64,000 nt of DNA from SZUA-22 sp963751695 (GCA_963751695.1 CAVVVP010000009.1:496001-560000), one strand, 5' to 3'; positions 35,301-45,385 are shown, counted from the first letter of the stretch. The notes: generated from the letters alone by a model not told the origin. Made by a program: numbers and translations.

Positions 35301-35871
35301 AGATCAGTATGTTGATGTAGTTTTCTTTACTTCTGGCACTCTCTCCACAGTTTACTCAATCTACTTTAAAGAAACTGTTGATGGAGAGTATGTAAGAACT
35401 TGGAGAGTGAATATTACCTATCTTGAACCAAATAAACCATTGGAAACTCAAGGTTTTCTAAACCTACCTACAACGAAACCATTTAGCAGAGTTGATAAGG
35501 TTTTATTTACACTTGAAGGAGCGAAAATTGATCAAACATTGGCAGATAGTAATCTGGATGATATAAAAGTTGTTCCAAATCCATATATCGTAACTCATAT
35601 TGGAGAATCAGCATTATTGAGCAGCCAGACAAGCGGACGGGGTGAGCGCGAAATTCGATTTACTAAAGTTCCGCCTGGTTCAAAAGTTTCGATATTTACA
35701 GTAAGAGGAGATTTGATAAGGACACTCTATCAGGAAGACCTTTATGTCGGGGATGTATTTTGGAACTTACGAACAGAAGAGAATCTCGATGCAGCATATG
35801 GTGTTTATGTGTTTGTAGTTGAAACTACTTCAGGCGGCAAAAAAATCGGCAAATTTGCCTTGTTAAAGTAA
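32308..35871 (+). CDS. Large secreted protein with Asp-rich repeats and VPNPY-type sorting domain
   Basis: The 1187-residue protein has a signal peptide (MFNKTFIVLLLLGLMNTLLAQ). Between residues about 310 and 510 lie several D-x-D-x-D-G-like calcium-binding segments (FDGIDNDGDSQDP, FDGIDNDLDGLIDENE, DLDEDQDWAADSDD) like thrombospondin type 3 repeats. A fibronectin type III-like domain starts near KPKITITQADGNVVIYWDSG. The C-terminus (about 1090-1187) has DIKVVPNPYIVTH, VSIFTVRGDLIRTL and YGVYVFVVETTSGGKKIGKFALLK, the fold of a T9SS C-terminal domain but of the VVPNPY type. It is likely a surface protein exported with the PorV-like gene downstream. Function unknown. Confidence 0.75.
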   Translation: MFNKTFIVLLLLGLMNTLLAQGNGDATLLRIGFHTGNRAGISFYNDGQIAGFRVDTDIRGEWPLGSGENYIGDLIPLIGVEFTNANNKTLQSVSISRGPRNNQGLERHPVKGYFWGFNPIPGFINPNSESVAMSHIPNSWPLGGWADPGGFPEVTNYVDGDGNTEWWGYFGRGIIQADQESYFVADDQSDDEFNGVNDATFEAELFAPDSLNLLRHGMGLQYRQRGFQWSSFLAEDAIFWLVDIKNEGTTNFKRADFGTVVGTLAGGDGDSGDDLGFFDTEKSITYSWDSDNVGNKGQEVGYVGYAYLESPGNPFDGIDNDGDSQDPSSPKFDVPDFFEVSYGTGDRVILIEENTYERTSYTVGALPDTVYSLGAMIVIRAGSPLREGHIAAIENGVAIPDSTAFDGIDNDLDGLIDENESLHFNSRVINQQDPLSYINYFTGEGLNDLLIDEKRDNDLDEDQDWAADSDDLGQDGLGPDDDNYPGPDAGEGDGIPTQGEPNFGRTDPDESDQIGLTAFNFFNISASPDMTNDSLLWSRMTPGRFDEIPRQPQDGDFIYASGYFPLIAENIERFSTSILFGEDLRDIQNNQVIVQQIYNAGYKFPQPPKKPKITITQADGNVVIYWDSGPTERSKDFITKKRDFQGYKIYRATDAGFRDARSITNAFGVLTFDKPIAQYDLVDSIKGFFYPSESMFTQIGGTTYYLGDNTGVINRFIDSTVTAGITYYYAVCAYDSGEEELEIFPSENSKFVFREASGNVQTDDNTGYITPGRRPTGYVEAVEGDRTLSDSYRGTGDIVVELVDETDVRDNFSYELTFNDTALQGYTTDYSVVDLQTPDTVFIPTINETQIVAPKETISLPAGTDTVLVNGKPFAVGGDTYTADYDTLINRDTVFTGSTQIVHGYRMQIYNDWQIREDTAKSGFDGIISDPEPKYSFFPFFFKNQYPEYNGIDMPYDYQLEFYDEIVGSSVADTLFPPTSSNIFPERDLTFKVKNLTTDQYVDVVFFTSGTLSTVYSIYFKETVDGEYVRTWRVNITYLEPNKPLETQGFLNLPTTKPFSRVDKVLFTLEGAKIDQTLADSNLDDIKVVPNPYIVTHIGESALLSSQTSGRGEREIRFTKVPPGSKVSIFTVRGDLIRTLYQEDLYVGDVFWNLRTEENLDAAYGVYVFVVETTSGGKKIGKFALLK

Positions 35872-35880
35872 CGGAGAATA

Positions 35881-36888
35881 ATGATGAAGAAATTTATAAT
35901 ACTATATTTTGTAATATTTTCTGCAACACTATTTGGCCAATCAAAAGTTGGTTCTACTGCCGCTCCGTTTCTTAACATTGGAATTGGACCTCGGGCAATA
36001 GCTATGGGCGGTGCGTATATTGCGACAGCCAATGATGTCAGCTCGCTATATTGGAATCCAGCGGGTGTTGCCAAAATGAATAGAAGTGGTGCCTTGTTCT
36101 CACACTCGAAATGGTTTGCTGATATTAATTACAATTGGGCTGGAGCTGTTATAAACCTAGGTGAAGCTGGAGTTTTTGGAGCAAGTATTACAAGTCTTAA
36201 CTACGGGGATATGGAATTAACAACACTCGGTGAACCAGATGGAACTGGCGGTACTTTTAGTGCAGCCGACATGGCTATTGCAATAACATATGCGAAAGCA
36301 CTCACTGATAGATTCTCGATTGGTGGTTCAGTTAAATATATTACTCAAACTATTTGGAATAGTTCAGCCTCAACAGTCGCAATTGATGTTGGTGTTCTAT
36401 TTCATTCTGACATTGCAGGAATTCGGATTGGTGCTAACATAAGCAATCTCGGTGGAGATATGAGAATCACTGGTAAAGATCTTAACGTTCAGCATGATAT
36501 TGATCCTAACATATATGGAAACAATGACCAAATTCTTGCTTCACTTGATACAGATAGTTGGCCGATCCCTCTTACATTTAAAATCGGTCTTGCGATGGAT
36601 GTGTTGGATATTGAGAATCACAGAATAACTTTAGGTGTCGATGCACTTCATCCAAACGATAATGATGAATCGATAAATGTAGGTATGGAGTATCACTTGC
36701 TCAATTTGATTTCACTTAGAGGTGGATACAAATCATTGCTATTGGATAATTCTGAAGAAGGTCTAACTTTCGGATTTGGTCTCAATTACGACTTTTCTCC
36801 ATCATTTGGGCTTAGTATTGATTATGCTTATCAGACATTCGGAATACTCAATAATACTCAACACTTTTCTGTTGGGGTAATATTCTAA
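35881..36888 (+). CDS. PorV/PorQ-like outer-membrane barrel protein (copy 1)
   Basis: The 335-residue protein has a signal peptide (KKFIILYFVIFSATLFGQ) and the PorV/PorQ-type N-terminus SKVGSTAAPFLNIGIGPRAIAMGGAYIATANDVSSLYWNPAGVAKM, followed by a FadL-like beta barrel ending in SVGVIF. PorV helps deliver T9SS cargo to the attachment machinery in Porphyromonas; paralogues in this phylum are common. The gene starts nine bases after the large secreted protein, so the two are probably made together. A GGAG ribosome-binding site precedes the start. A second ATG lies one codon downstream. Confidence 0.82.
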   Translation: MMKKFIILYFVIFSATLFGQSKVGSTAAPFLNIGIGPRAIAMGGAYIATANDVSSLYWNPAGVAKMNRSGALFSHSKWFADINYNWAGAVINLGEAGVFGASITSLNYGDMELTTLGEPDGTGGTFSAADMAIAITYAKALTDRFSIGGSVKYITQTIWNSSASTVAIDVGVLFHSDIAGIRIGANISNLGGDMRITGKDLNVQHDIDPNIYGNNDQILASLDTDSWPIPLTFKIGLAMDVLDIENHRITLGVDALHPNDNDESINVGMEYHLLNLISLRGGYKSLLLDNSEEGLTFGFGLNYDFSPSFGLSIDYAYQTFGILNNTQHFSVGVIF

Positions 36889-37035
36889 TTATTATCTGTT
36901 TTTTTTCATAGATATGCTTGTATTTATATATGTTATAGAAAGTGTAACATTTTTTTCTTGTGCAATTTTCAAAAAAACTTTAGTTTAGCTAAAGAAGTAA
37001 AAGAATAATAATAACTTGAAAGAATACTGTTGCTT

Positions 37036-39972
37036 ATGAATAAAGTTTTACTTTTTTTACTTATAAATACTTTTTTTCTACTTCAAATTTCTGCTCAATC
37101 TTCTTTACCTAAAAGGGAATTGAGAGGAGCTTGGCTGTCGACCGTGCGCAATATTGACTGGCCATCAAATCCCTCTAATACTACAGAAAAAAAAATCAAC
37201 GACCTTATAAAAATTCTAGATTATTTAAAAGCCTCTAATATAAACACGGTTGTTTTTCAAATTCGTCCTGCCTCTGATGCGATGTATGAATCTAATATTG
37301 AACCTTGGTCATACTGGCTTACAGGAAAGCAAGGCAAGGCACCAAGTCCATTTTTTGATCCCCTAAAAATTGCTATTGAAGAAGCCCACAAAAGGGGAAT
37401 GGAACTTCATGCATGGTTGAATCCATATCGAGTCAGATTAGCTAGTTATAACTTAACTTTGGATGATCAGAATGTGGCCAAGCAGCATCCAGATTGGGTT
37501 TTAAATATTGATGGCGATGAAATACTGAATCCCGGTTTACCGGATGTAAGGCAACATATTGTTAGTGTGATAACAGATATTGTTACTCGATATGACGTTG
37601 ATGCTATTCATTTCGATGATTATTTCTATCTTGAAGGTATTACAGATGAAGATGATCAGACTTTTGCAGACTACCCAAATGGTTATTCAGATAGAGGAGA
37701 TTGGAGAAGGAATAATGTAAATGAACTTTTAAGATTAATCCATTCAACTATACAAACACTCGCTCCAAATGTAAAGTTCGGACAGAGTCCACCTGGTATT
37801 TGGAAAAGTGGAGTACCAGAAGGAACTTTTGGATGGAATGTTTACAGTTCTATTTATTGTGATGCTGTATCCTGGCTCGATGAGCAGATCATCGATTATC
37901 TTGCTCCTCAGTTGTATTGGTCATTTGGCGGAGGTCAAGATTATGGTAAACTAGCACCGTGGTGGGCAGAGCAAAGAAATGAGAGGCACATATATCCAGG
38001 TTTAGCTTATTATCGTGTTGGTGAATCTTCGTTCGATAAAAGTCAAATTGGTAAAATGGTAAGGTTTAACCGTGGAAATGAAGGGCTTTTTGGTGAAATC
38101 TATTTTACATCTCACAATTTCAGTGATAATCTCGGGGGAGTTACAGATACGTTAACTAATGATCTTTATAGATACCCTGCCTTGCTGCCAGTTATGGACT
38201 GGAAAGATATAACACCTCCAGACGCTCCTTCGAATTTAAGATTTGATCGGGTTACTGGAAGCGGTATAACGGCTCTAACTTGGGATCTATCTTTGAATGA
38301 ACCAATTAAATTTTACGCGATTTATCGCTCAATAGATTCAAGTTTTAGTTCGGCTGATATTGATGACCCTCAGTTTATCTATGAAATTACATCCAACAAT
38401 TTTCTGCAGATTGATGAGACCTTTCCAACAGAGAAAGGTTATTATTATGTAACGGCGCTTGATAGAAATAATAATGAGAGTGAAGTCAGCAACAAATTTG
38501 AATTTGAGCCAACATTTGTTGTCCCGGATATACCAACTTTAGTCTTGCCGATAGATTTGACAAGTGATGTGCGTGATACAACTGACATGGTTTGGAATTA
38601 TGCTGCAAATGCAAGTTCATATTCATTTAGAATTTCCAAAACTTCAGATTTTTCTGAGATAGTAAGAAGTGAAAATTCAATTATAGATACCTTTTATCAA
38701 ATCACAGGATTGGAAGGATTAAGCACATATTACTGGGATGTAACAGCTCATAATACTACTGGTAATAGTGATCCTTCAGTTGCGTATAGCTTTAATACAG
38801 CTTTCCCATCTGCTCCAATATTACTGACTCCGACATTCCAAGAACTGGATGTCGAATTGGTCCCAACATTTGCATGGCAAGGAGATTTAGTGAGTCCAAC
38901 ATTTAGAGTTCAGATATCTGAAGGATTGGGAATAAGTAGCGAGCTAATGCTTATTGATACTGTAATATCTGCTGAAGGAATACAGCTTTCTGATAGTCTT
39001 AAACCCGGAACTTTTTATGCGTGGAGAGTGAATGCACAAAACAGTTTTGGAACAAGTGTTTGGCCGGATGTTTTCCAGTTCAAAACTTTAGATATTTTGC
39101 CAGAAACCCCGATACTTGTAAGTCCATTTAATGAACTTAATACTTTAGGCGATTCAATTAAATTTATATGGCTACCATCTCAATGGGCCTTAGATTACAA
39201 TATTCAGATTGCAACAGACAGTGAGTTCAGCAATTTATTCTACAGTGCCAAAGACATTTCTGAGACACACAAGGTTGTTACAGGATTTGCAGGAGAAACC
39301 ACATATTGTTGGCGAGTATTGGCGAAAAATAATTCTGGGTCCAGTGAATTTTCTGAGACATATTCATTTACTACCGGATTCCCAGTATTACCTGAAACCA
39401 TCTATCCAACCTATCAGCAACTGGATAGAGAGCTAGATCCAATCTTTCTATGGAGTTCTACGAAGAGTGCAGCTAATTATTGGATTCAGTTATCTGAAGG
39501 TTTAAACCTTAACTTAGATGAACTCATTATAAATGAGGTGGTTCAAGATACATTTTATAATTCTCCAACACTTGAAGTTAACTCATTCTATACTTGGCGG
39601 GTTCAGGCATTTAATGATGTTGGAACAAGCGGATGGACACCAATATCACAATTCAAAACTTCCCCAGATTCTGTCCTTGCGGTTGAAGATAAAGAATTCG
39701 GTGTCCCAGATAAGTATTACGTCGATCAGAATTTCCCGAATCCTTTTAATCCTTCAACAATGATTACTTTCGGATTACCCACTGATGGTGTTACGAAATT
39801 GAAAGTTTACAATATTCTAGGTGAAGAGGTTGCGGAATTAATAAATGAATTTTTACATGCTGGTCATTATCAATTCTCATTTGATGGTAGTAATTTATCA
39901 AGTGGGATGTATATTTATCGATTACAATCGAACGAATTTGTCTCGATTAAAAAAATGTTGCTTGTTAAATAG
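37036..39972 (+). CDS. GH10-like (DUF187) glycoside hydrolase with T9SS sorting domain
   Basis: I use ATG 37036, two codons after a TTG at 37030, giving 978 residues. A signal peptide (KVLLFLLINTFFLLQISAQ) is followed by the DUF187/GHL10 catalytic domain: RELRGAWLSTVRNIDWPS, VVFQIRPASDAMYES, GMELHAWLNPYRV and DAIHFDDYFY (residues about 22-395). Then come a fibronectin type III domain and about three to four repeats of about 95 residues (TPILVSPFN... / SAPILLTPT...), each with a YYWDV or YAWRV strand, and a canonical NFPNPFNPSTMITFGLP sorting domain ending KKMLLVK. The enzyme probably cleaves a glycan outside the cell, perhaps peptidoglycan-type, but the substrate is not clear. Confidence 0.85.
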   Translation: MNKVLLFLLINTFFLLQISAQSSLPKRELRGAWLSTVRNIDWPSNPSNTTEKKINDLIKILDYLKASNINTVVFQIRPASDAMYESNIEPWSYWLTGKQGKAPSPFFDPLKIAIEEAHKRGMELHAWLNPYRVRLASYNLTLDDQNVAKQHPDWVLNIDGDEILNPGLPDVRQHIVSVITDIVTRYDVDAIHFDDYFYLEGITDEDDQTFADYPNGYSDRGDWRRNNVNELLRLIHSTIQTLAPNVKFGQSPPGIWKSGVPEGTFGWNVYSSIYCDAVSWLDEQIIDYLAPQLYWSFGGGQDYGKLAPWWAEQRNERHIYPGLAYYRVGESSFDKSQIGKMVRFNRGNEGLFGEIYFTSHNFSDNLGGVTDTLTNDLYRYPALLPVMDWKDITPPDAPSNLRFDRVTGSGITALTWDLSLNEPIKFYAIYRSIDSSFSSADIDDPQFIYEITSNNFLQIDETFPTEKGYYYVTALDRNNNESEVSNKFEFEPTFVVPDIPTLVLPIDLTSDVRDTTDMVWNYAANASSYSFRISKTSDFSEIVRSENSIIDTFYQITGLEGLSTYYWDVTAHNTTGNSDPSVAYSFNTAFPSAPILLTPTFQELDVELVPTFAWQGDLVSPTFRVQISEGLGISSELMLIDTVISAEGIQLSDSLKPGTFYAWRVNAQNSFGTSVWPDVFQFKTLDILPETPILVSPFNELNTLGDSIKFIWLPSQWALDYNIQIATDSEFSNLFYSAKDISETHKVVTGFAGETTYCWRVLAKNNSGSSEFSETYSFTTGFPVLPETIYPTYQQLDRELDPIFLWSSTKSAANYWIQLSEGLNLNLDELIINEVVQDTFYNSPTLEVNSFYTWRVQAFNDVGTSGWTPISQFKTSPDSVLAVEDKEFGVPDKYYVDQNFPNPFNPSTMITFGLPTDGVTKLKVYNILGEEVAELINEFLHAGHYQFSFDGSNLSSGMYIYRLQSNEFVSIKKMLLVK

Positions 39973-40096
39973 AATTAAAAATATTTTACTTGATTTGAAC
40001 AAATAATTATGATAGTTTTTTAATAGTTGCATAAGATTTTAATAAAAAGATAATTTCTAAATTCATACGGGATAACCTTTAACAAGGGGAAGTCAC

Positions 40097-43000
40097 ATGA
40101 AAAAAATTTTACGACTCTGTGTAATAATTCTACTTGCAAGCATAAACCTTATTGCTCAATCTGGAAAAATTGTTGGAACCATTACTGATGAAAAAACAGG
40201 TGAGTCATTAATTGGTGTAAATGTTATTGTAGAAGGGACAATGTATGGAGCTGCTACAGATGTAGAAGGCTATTTTACCATTCTTAATGTTCCTCCTGGT
40301 ATCTATTCAGTAAAAGCTTCATACATAGGTTATACGTCAAGTATTTTAACTAGTGTTAGTGTAAACATTAATGAGACAACTAACCTCGATTTTCAATTAT
40401 CTGATCAGTCAGTTACAACTGCTGAGGTTGTTGTTGCAGCTGCTAAAATTCCGATTGTTCAGCAGGATGTTTCTTCAAGTAGAGCGAATATTACGTCTGA
40501 GGAAATTTCTAATCTGCCAACAGTAAATATTAACTCTGTGCTTGGTTTGCAAGCTGGGGTTGAAGCGACTAGTGAAGGAATTGTAGTAAGAGGCAGTGCT
40601 GTTAACCAAACAGCATATGTATTAAACGGTATGACTCTTAGAAATGAAAGAGATAATTCACCATATACTGGTATAAGTGTTACTTCCATAGAAAATATGC
40701 AAGTTCAAACTGGCGGGTTTAATGCAGAGTATGGAGATTTCAGAGCGGGACTAGTGAACATTGTAACTATGGAAGGCAGAAAAAATCAATATACTTTCAA
40801 TTTTGTAGGAAGATTTAGCCCCGCACAACAAAAGCATTTTGGAATTTCACCGCATGACCCCAGTTCTTATTGGATAAGACCATATGTTGATGATGCGGTT
40901 GCCTGGACAGGTACTGGAAATGGGAGCTGGAACGAATTTACTCAAAAGCAATTTGCTGAATTTGAAGGGTGGAATTCAATTTCAAGAAAAACATTGGAAG
41001 ATAACGATCCAGATAATGATTTGACTCCAAAAGCAGCACAAGATCTTTTCCTTTGGGAGCATAGAAGACAACTTGATATTGTTGATCCGGATTATGAATT
41101 GGATATGACCTTAGCAGGTCCAGTCCCTGGAGGACAAGCTCTCGGCGATCTTAGATTTTTGCTATCGTACAGACAAACAACCGAACAATATCTTGTCCCT
41201 CTTTCCAATCCTAATTTTAATGATTGGTCGACACAAGTTAAGCTTACATCAGATATAGCTAAAGGTATGAAATTAAGTATCGATGGAATTTATGGTAAAA
41301 CAACAGGGACTAACGATAACAACGGTGGCGCTGCCGGCGTATTCCGCTCATCTTCTAGCATTGCATATCAATTAAGCCAAGTTAGTTTCATAGACACTCG
41401 CATGTTCGCTACTGATTATTGGGCCCCGACAGAAATTATTAATAACAGTATCGGCGCAAAATTTACACATGTTATTAATCCAACAACATTCTATGAAGTT
41501 AGATTATCAAGATATGGTGCAGACTACAATACTAATCCTGGAGCTCTTCGCGATACTTCCAAAATTAAAGTGTTCGGAAATAATTATTGGGTAGATGAAG
41601 CACCTTACGGTTTTCAACCAGAACCTAGTACCGGTATTGCTGGTATGAGGATGGGGGTTGGAATGAGTAATTCTCGTGATACTAGTAAGATAGCCACATA
41701 CTCTCTAAAATTCGATTATGTTAGCCAAATTGATAAGTATAATCAACTTAAAGCTGGTGTTGATTTCAACTATACCAGAAATCAAACAAACTATGCTTCT
41801 GTTGACGAGTTCCTACCTCAAGGACGTTCACAATCAAATTGGGATACTAAACCTGTGCGTGCAGCCCTCTACATTCAAGATAAACTAGAATTTGAAGGTA
41901 TGATTGCAAACATCGGTGTTAGAATGGATTACTTTGATCCAGGCGGTTCATGGTGGGTATATGATCCATGGACAGATGCTTTCAGTGCAGTAAATTCGCC
42001 AGGGATGGATACACTTATTACACAAGAAACAACTCAAAAACAATTAACATTTAGTCCAAGAATTGGTATAGCATTCCCAATTTCAATTAATAGTAAATTG
42101 TATTTTAACTACGGTCATATGAGATCTTTCCCCACTCCAGAGAATTTGTACATGCTAAGAAAAAATTCATTCGATCAGCAAGTACTTCGAGTTGCAGCCC
42201 CTAACAATCCTCTCGAAAAAACCATTCAATATGAATTAGGTTATGAACATAATCTATTAGATCAATTCTTATTAAGAGTTGCGGGATATTATAAAGATAT
42301 TTCAGAACAACCTTATTTAGTGCGTTATATAAATAGGGATGGAGATGTAAATTATACTGTCACTGAAGCCAATTCATATGCAGATATTCGCGGTGCCGAG
42401 TTCACAATAAGCAAGAATAGGGGAGAGTGGATACAAGGATTTTTCAATTACACTTACGATGTTTCAACCAGTGGAAATTTTGGGTGGTCAAGGCAATATG
42501 AAAATCCAACTGAACAAAAAAATTATGAAAGAACTTCGGGGGATGAAAAACAGGTAAAACCTGTACCACGTCCTTATGCAAGATTGAATTTAAATTTCTT
42601 TTCACCATCCAGATTAGGACTATTATTGGGAGATTGGAGATTGAATTTAATTGGTGGCTGGAACAACGGATTCTATTTTACTTGGACCGGCGGAGGTTCG
42701 ATTCCAGGAATCTTAAACAATGTTCAATGGAGAGACATCTATTCTGTAGATCTTAGATTTTCGAAAGCAGTGCATATAGCAGATTTTGCTCAGATAGAGT
42801 TTATTGTTGACGTGAGTAATGTCTTTAATTTCAAAAATATGTCAAGTAGATATGGTTTTGTAGATGGAAACGACTATAATGATTATATGCGTTCACTCCA
42901 TTTACCTTCGGAAGTTGGGGATGAATTATCGGGAAGCTATATTAATGTTCCAGGTGAAGATATACCTGGAGACTACCGATCTTCTGGAGAATTTACGCCG

Positions 43001-43240
43001 ATCGTTCCTGTAGTTGATGTGAATAATGTAACCAATCCAGCTGATGGAGCCATTTATTGGGATAAAACAAGTCAAAGTTATTTTGAGCATGATGGAGATC
43101 AATGGACTCCTGTTGATGATGGAAGGATGAATACCATTATCGAGAACAAACAATATATTGATATGCCGAATCAAGAGTTTTTTTCATTTCTTAATCCAAG
43201 AAATGTTTATTTCGGTCTTAAGTTATCGATCAACTTTTAA
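40097..43240 (+). CDS. TonB-dependent receptor with carboxypeptidase-like N-terminal domain (copy 2)
   Basis: The 1047-residue protein has a signal peptide (KKILRLCVIILLASINLIAQ), a CarboxypepD_reg-like domain (GKIVGTITDEKTGESLIGVNVIVEGT), a plug (SSRANITSEEISNLPTVNINSVLGLQAGVE ... FNAEYGDFRAGLVNIV) and a barrel ending YFGLKLSINF. It matches copy 1 in N-terminal pattern and plug spacing but has longer loops. An AAGGGGAAG ribosome-binding site precedes the start. It is followed at 33 bases by a secreted VPNPY-type protein and then by another PorV-like gene, the same order as in copy 1. Confidence 0.85.
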   Translation: MKKILRLCVIILLASINLIAQSGKIVGTITDEKTGESLIGVNVIVEGTMYGAATDVEGYFTILNVPPGIYSVKASYIGYTSSILTSVSVNINETTNLDFQLSDQSVTTAEVVVAAAKIPIVQQDVSSSRANITSEEISNLPTVNINSVLGLQAGVEATSEGIVVRGSAVNQTAYVLNGMTLRNERDNSPYTGISVTSIENMQVQTGGFNAEYGDFRAGLVNIVTMEGRKNQYTFNFVGRFSPAQQKHFGISPHDPSSYWIRPYVDDAVAWTGTGNGSWNEFTQKQFAEFEGWNSISRKTLEDNDPDNDLTPKAAQDLFLWEHRRQLDIVDPDYELDMTLAGPVPGGQALGDLRFLLSYRQTTEQYLVPLSNPNFNDWSTQVKLTSDIAKGMKLSIDGIYGKTTGTNDNNGGAAGVFRSSSSIAYQLSQVSFIDTRMFATDYWAPTEIINNSIGAKFTHVINPTTFYEVRLSRYGADYNTNPGALRDTSKIKVFGNNYWVDEAPYGFQPEPSTGIAGMRMGVGMSNSRDTSKIATYSLKFDYVSQIDKYNQLKAGVDFNYTRNQTNYASVDEFLPQGRSQSNWDTKPVRAALYIQDKLEFEGMIANIGVRMDYFDPGGSWWVYDPWTDAFSAVNSPGMDTLITQETTQKQLTFSPRIGIAFPISINSKLYFNYGHMRSFPTPENLYMLRKNSFDQQVLRVAAPNNPLEKTIQYELGYEHNLLDQFLLRVAGYYKDISEQPYLVRYINRDGDVNYTVTEANSYADIRGAEFTISKNRGEWIQGFFNYTYDVSTSGNFGWSRQYENPTEQKNYERTSGDEKQVKPVPRPYARLNLNFFSPSRLGLLLGDWRLNLIGGWNNGFYFTWTGGGSIPGILNNVQWRDIYSVDLRFSKAVHIADFAQIEFIVDVSNVFNFKNMSSRYGFVDGNDYNDYMRSLHLPSEVGDELSGSYINVPGEDIPGDYRSSGEFTPIVPVVDVNNVTNPADGAIYWDKTSQSYFEHDGDQWTPVDDGRMNTIIENKQYIDMPNQEFFSFLNPRNVYFGLKLSINF

Positions 43241-43272
43241 TTTTTGTTAAAGGAAATCTTTTTGGGGATAAA

Positions 43273-45360
43273 ATGAAAATTTTTAGTACTAGTAAACAAA
43301 AAAGTATTTTATGTGTTCTACTTTTTGTCTTATTCATGAGTTCTGCATTATTCTCTCAAGGAAGAACTAAATGGATGGCTGTTGGCTCTCTGCACAATTG
43401 GTATTCAGAATTTGGAGCTGAAATTGAGCATGGATTAGCTGCTTCTCAGCAATGGGGCTTAAGGTGGCCAGCAGCATACCCATTCCAGGACATGCAAGCT
43501 GCAAAAGCATTGTGGATCGGAGTAAAGAATTTTACAGATGCTGACCAATTTGGTGGTAATTCATTCCTTCATAAAGTTGTGCATGTTGGTCCTCGAGTTA
43601 ATGGAGCTAATGAGTTCTTTCCAGTAAAATTTAAAACGTACGGAAAATTTGCGCATCCGCAAGTTTTTGTAGATGGAAACTTATCGTTCCAACTTTCACA
43701 GGAAGCTGATGAAATTGTACCTGATCAACCCTATGATAAAATGATCTACAATGAAGTAAATACTATGATCGGTGCAACGGTTAAAAGAAAAATATATCAA
43801 TTTAGTCAGCAGTTTCATGATAATTATATAATTCATGAAATAACTGTAGTTAACACAGGAAATGTAGATGATGATGCCGATATTGAATTACCAAATACTA
43901 CACTTGAAGAATTATACTTATACTTCCAATATCGCTTAGCTGTTTCTTATAATACTAGATATGTTATAGGAAACGCGACGGGTTGGGGAATTAATTCGAT
44001 GCTTGATGTTCGCGGTGATGGTCTTGGCGGGCAGTATGGGACAGAAGATGAAGACCTTAGAGCTAACTATACATGGCATGGAAAATATCCTCCCTTTACA
44101 GCATATGATAATCTAGGTGCACCAATCTGGGTTCCGACTACGGTGAGTGGATTACTTTCTGCTACAGATACTGTAGGAAGACTCGGATCAGCACAATTTG
44201 TCGGTGCTGTAACTTTGCATGCTGACCAAGATGTCGGTAATCCAGCTGATGATCCTCTTCAACCTGCTACTACGGGTTATATTGGATCCGATCAACCATA
44301 CACATCTAAGAACGATCCATTTAATCCTGTAAAGATGGATGAAGAATATGGTTTGATGACAAGAGGGCACCAAGAAAGACATGCATATGTTGTTGAACCA
44401 GATGGAAAATTTACTGAACCTACTGGTGATCCTGCATTAGGTTCACCTGGAGGATTTTCAAATGTTAATGGATACGGACCATATACTTTAGCACCTGGTG
44501 ATAGTATTAAAATTGTTTGGGCTGAAGGAGCAAGTGGTCTTTCATGGGATCAATGTGTTGAAATTGGAAGACAATACAAAAACGGTATTATTGATGCAGT
44601 AACAAAAAATGAATATGTGATGAGTGGGCGTGATTCCTTATTCCAAACTTTTAGAAGAGCAATTGCTAATTATAGTGCCGGTGATGGATTTACTTCACCT
44701 CAAAACCCTTTACCACCTTCAATTTTTAATGTAGATGGCAAGGGTGACAGAATTGAGCTTTCGTGGGAGTATGATGAAACTTCTGGGCCTGCAATAACAG
44801 GATTTGAAGTTTACCGAGCAAGAGAGAAAGTGGATAGTACTTATTATCTAATCTATACTGCTTCACCAAGTGAGAGACTTTTTAAAGACACATCAGCTTT
44901 TAGAGGTGTTAGTTATTACTATTACGTTCAAGCGATCGGGCAGGCTTCTGATAATACGGGAGGCGGATTAACTCCCTCAGGGGTTCCTTTAAGAAGTGGT
45001 CGATTCTACACTCAATCATATACTGAAACTCAGCTAAAAAGACAAGCAGCTGAGCATGTAAGTGAGTTCAGGGTTGTTCCTAATCCATATATCCGGGGTG
45101 TTGCTTCAGAGTTGACTTTCGGAGATGACGAGTTGAACAAAATAGCTTTCTTCAACATTCCTGGAGACTGTAAGATCCAGATCTTTTCCGAAATGGGAGA
45201 ACTGATATGGGAAGTTGACCACAACGATGGCAGTGGTGATGAGTTTTGGTACCAAACAACTTCGAGTAATCAGCTAGTAGTTAGCGGTGTTTATATTGCC
45301 GTTGTTTCTGACAATGCAACTGGTGAGAAATCGATTCAAAAATTTGCAATTATTAAATAA
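43273..45360 (+). CDS. Secreted protein with fibronectin type III and VPNPY-type sorting domain
   Basis: The 695-residue protein has a signal peptide (ILCVLLFVLFMSSALFSQ), a large N-terminal region rich in aromatic residues (residues 30-480) that I cannot place, a fibronectin type III-like domain (DRIELSWEYDETSGPAITGFEVYRAREK) at about 495-570, and a C-terminal domain with FRVVPNPYIRGVAS, IQIFSEMGELIWEV and SGVYIAVVSDNATGEKSIQKFAIIK. It shares with the 1187-residue protein at 32308 both the place in the triad and the VVPNPY-type terminus, although the bodies differ. Export by the type IX system and display at the surface is inferred. Confidence 0.75.
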   Translation: MKIFSTSKQKSILCVLLFVLFMSSALFSQGRTKWMAVGSLHNWYSEFGAEIEHGLAASQQWGLRWPAAYPFQDMQAAKALWIGVKNFTDADQFGGNSFLHKVVHVGPRVNGANEFFPVKFKTYGKFAHPQVFVDGNLSFQLSQEADEIVPDQPYDKMIYNEVNTMIGATVKRKIYQFSQQFHDNYIIHEITVVNTGNVDDDADIELPNTTLEELYLYFQYRLAVSYNTRYVIGNATGWGINSMLDVRGDGLGGQYGTEDEDLRANYTWHGKYPPFTAYDNLGAPIWVPTTVSGLLSATDTVGRLGSAQFVGAVTLHADQDVGNPADDPLQPATTGYIGSDQPYTSKNDPFNPVKMDEEYGLMTRGHQERHAYVVEPDGKFTEPTGDPALGSPGGFSNVNGYGPYTLAPGDSIKIVWAEGASGLSWDQCVEIGRQYKNGIIDAVTKNEYVMSGRDSLFQTFRRAIANYSAGDGFTSPQNPLPPSIFNVDGKGDRIELSWEYDETSGPAITGFEVYRAREKVDSTYYLIYTASPSERLFKDTSAFRGVSYYYYVQAIGQASDNTGGGLTPSGVPLRSGRFYTQSYTETQLKRQAAEHVSEFRVVPNPYIRGVASELTFGDDELNKIAFFNIPGDCKIQIFSEMGELIWEVDHNDGSGDEFWYQTTSSNQLVVSGVYIAVVSDNATGEKSIQKFAIIK

Positions 45361-45385
45361 TAAAATTTATCTGATGGGTACATCA

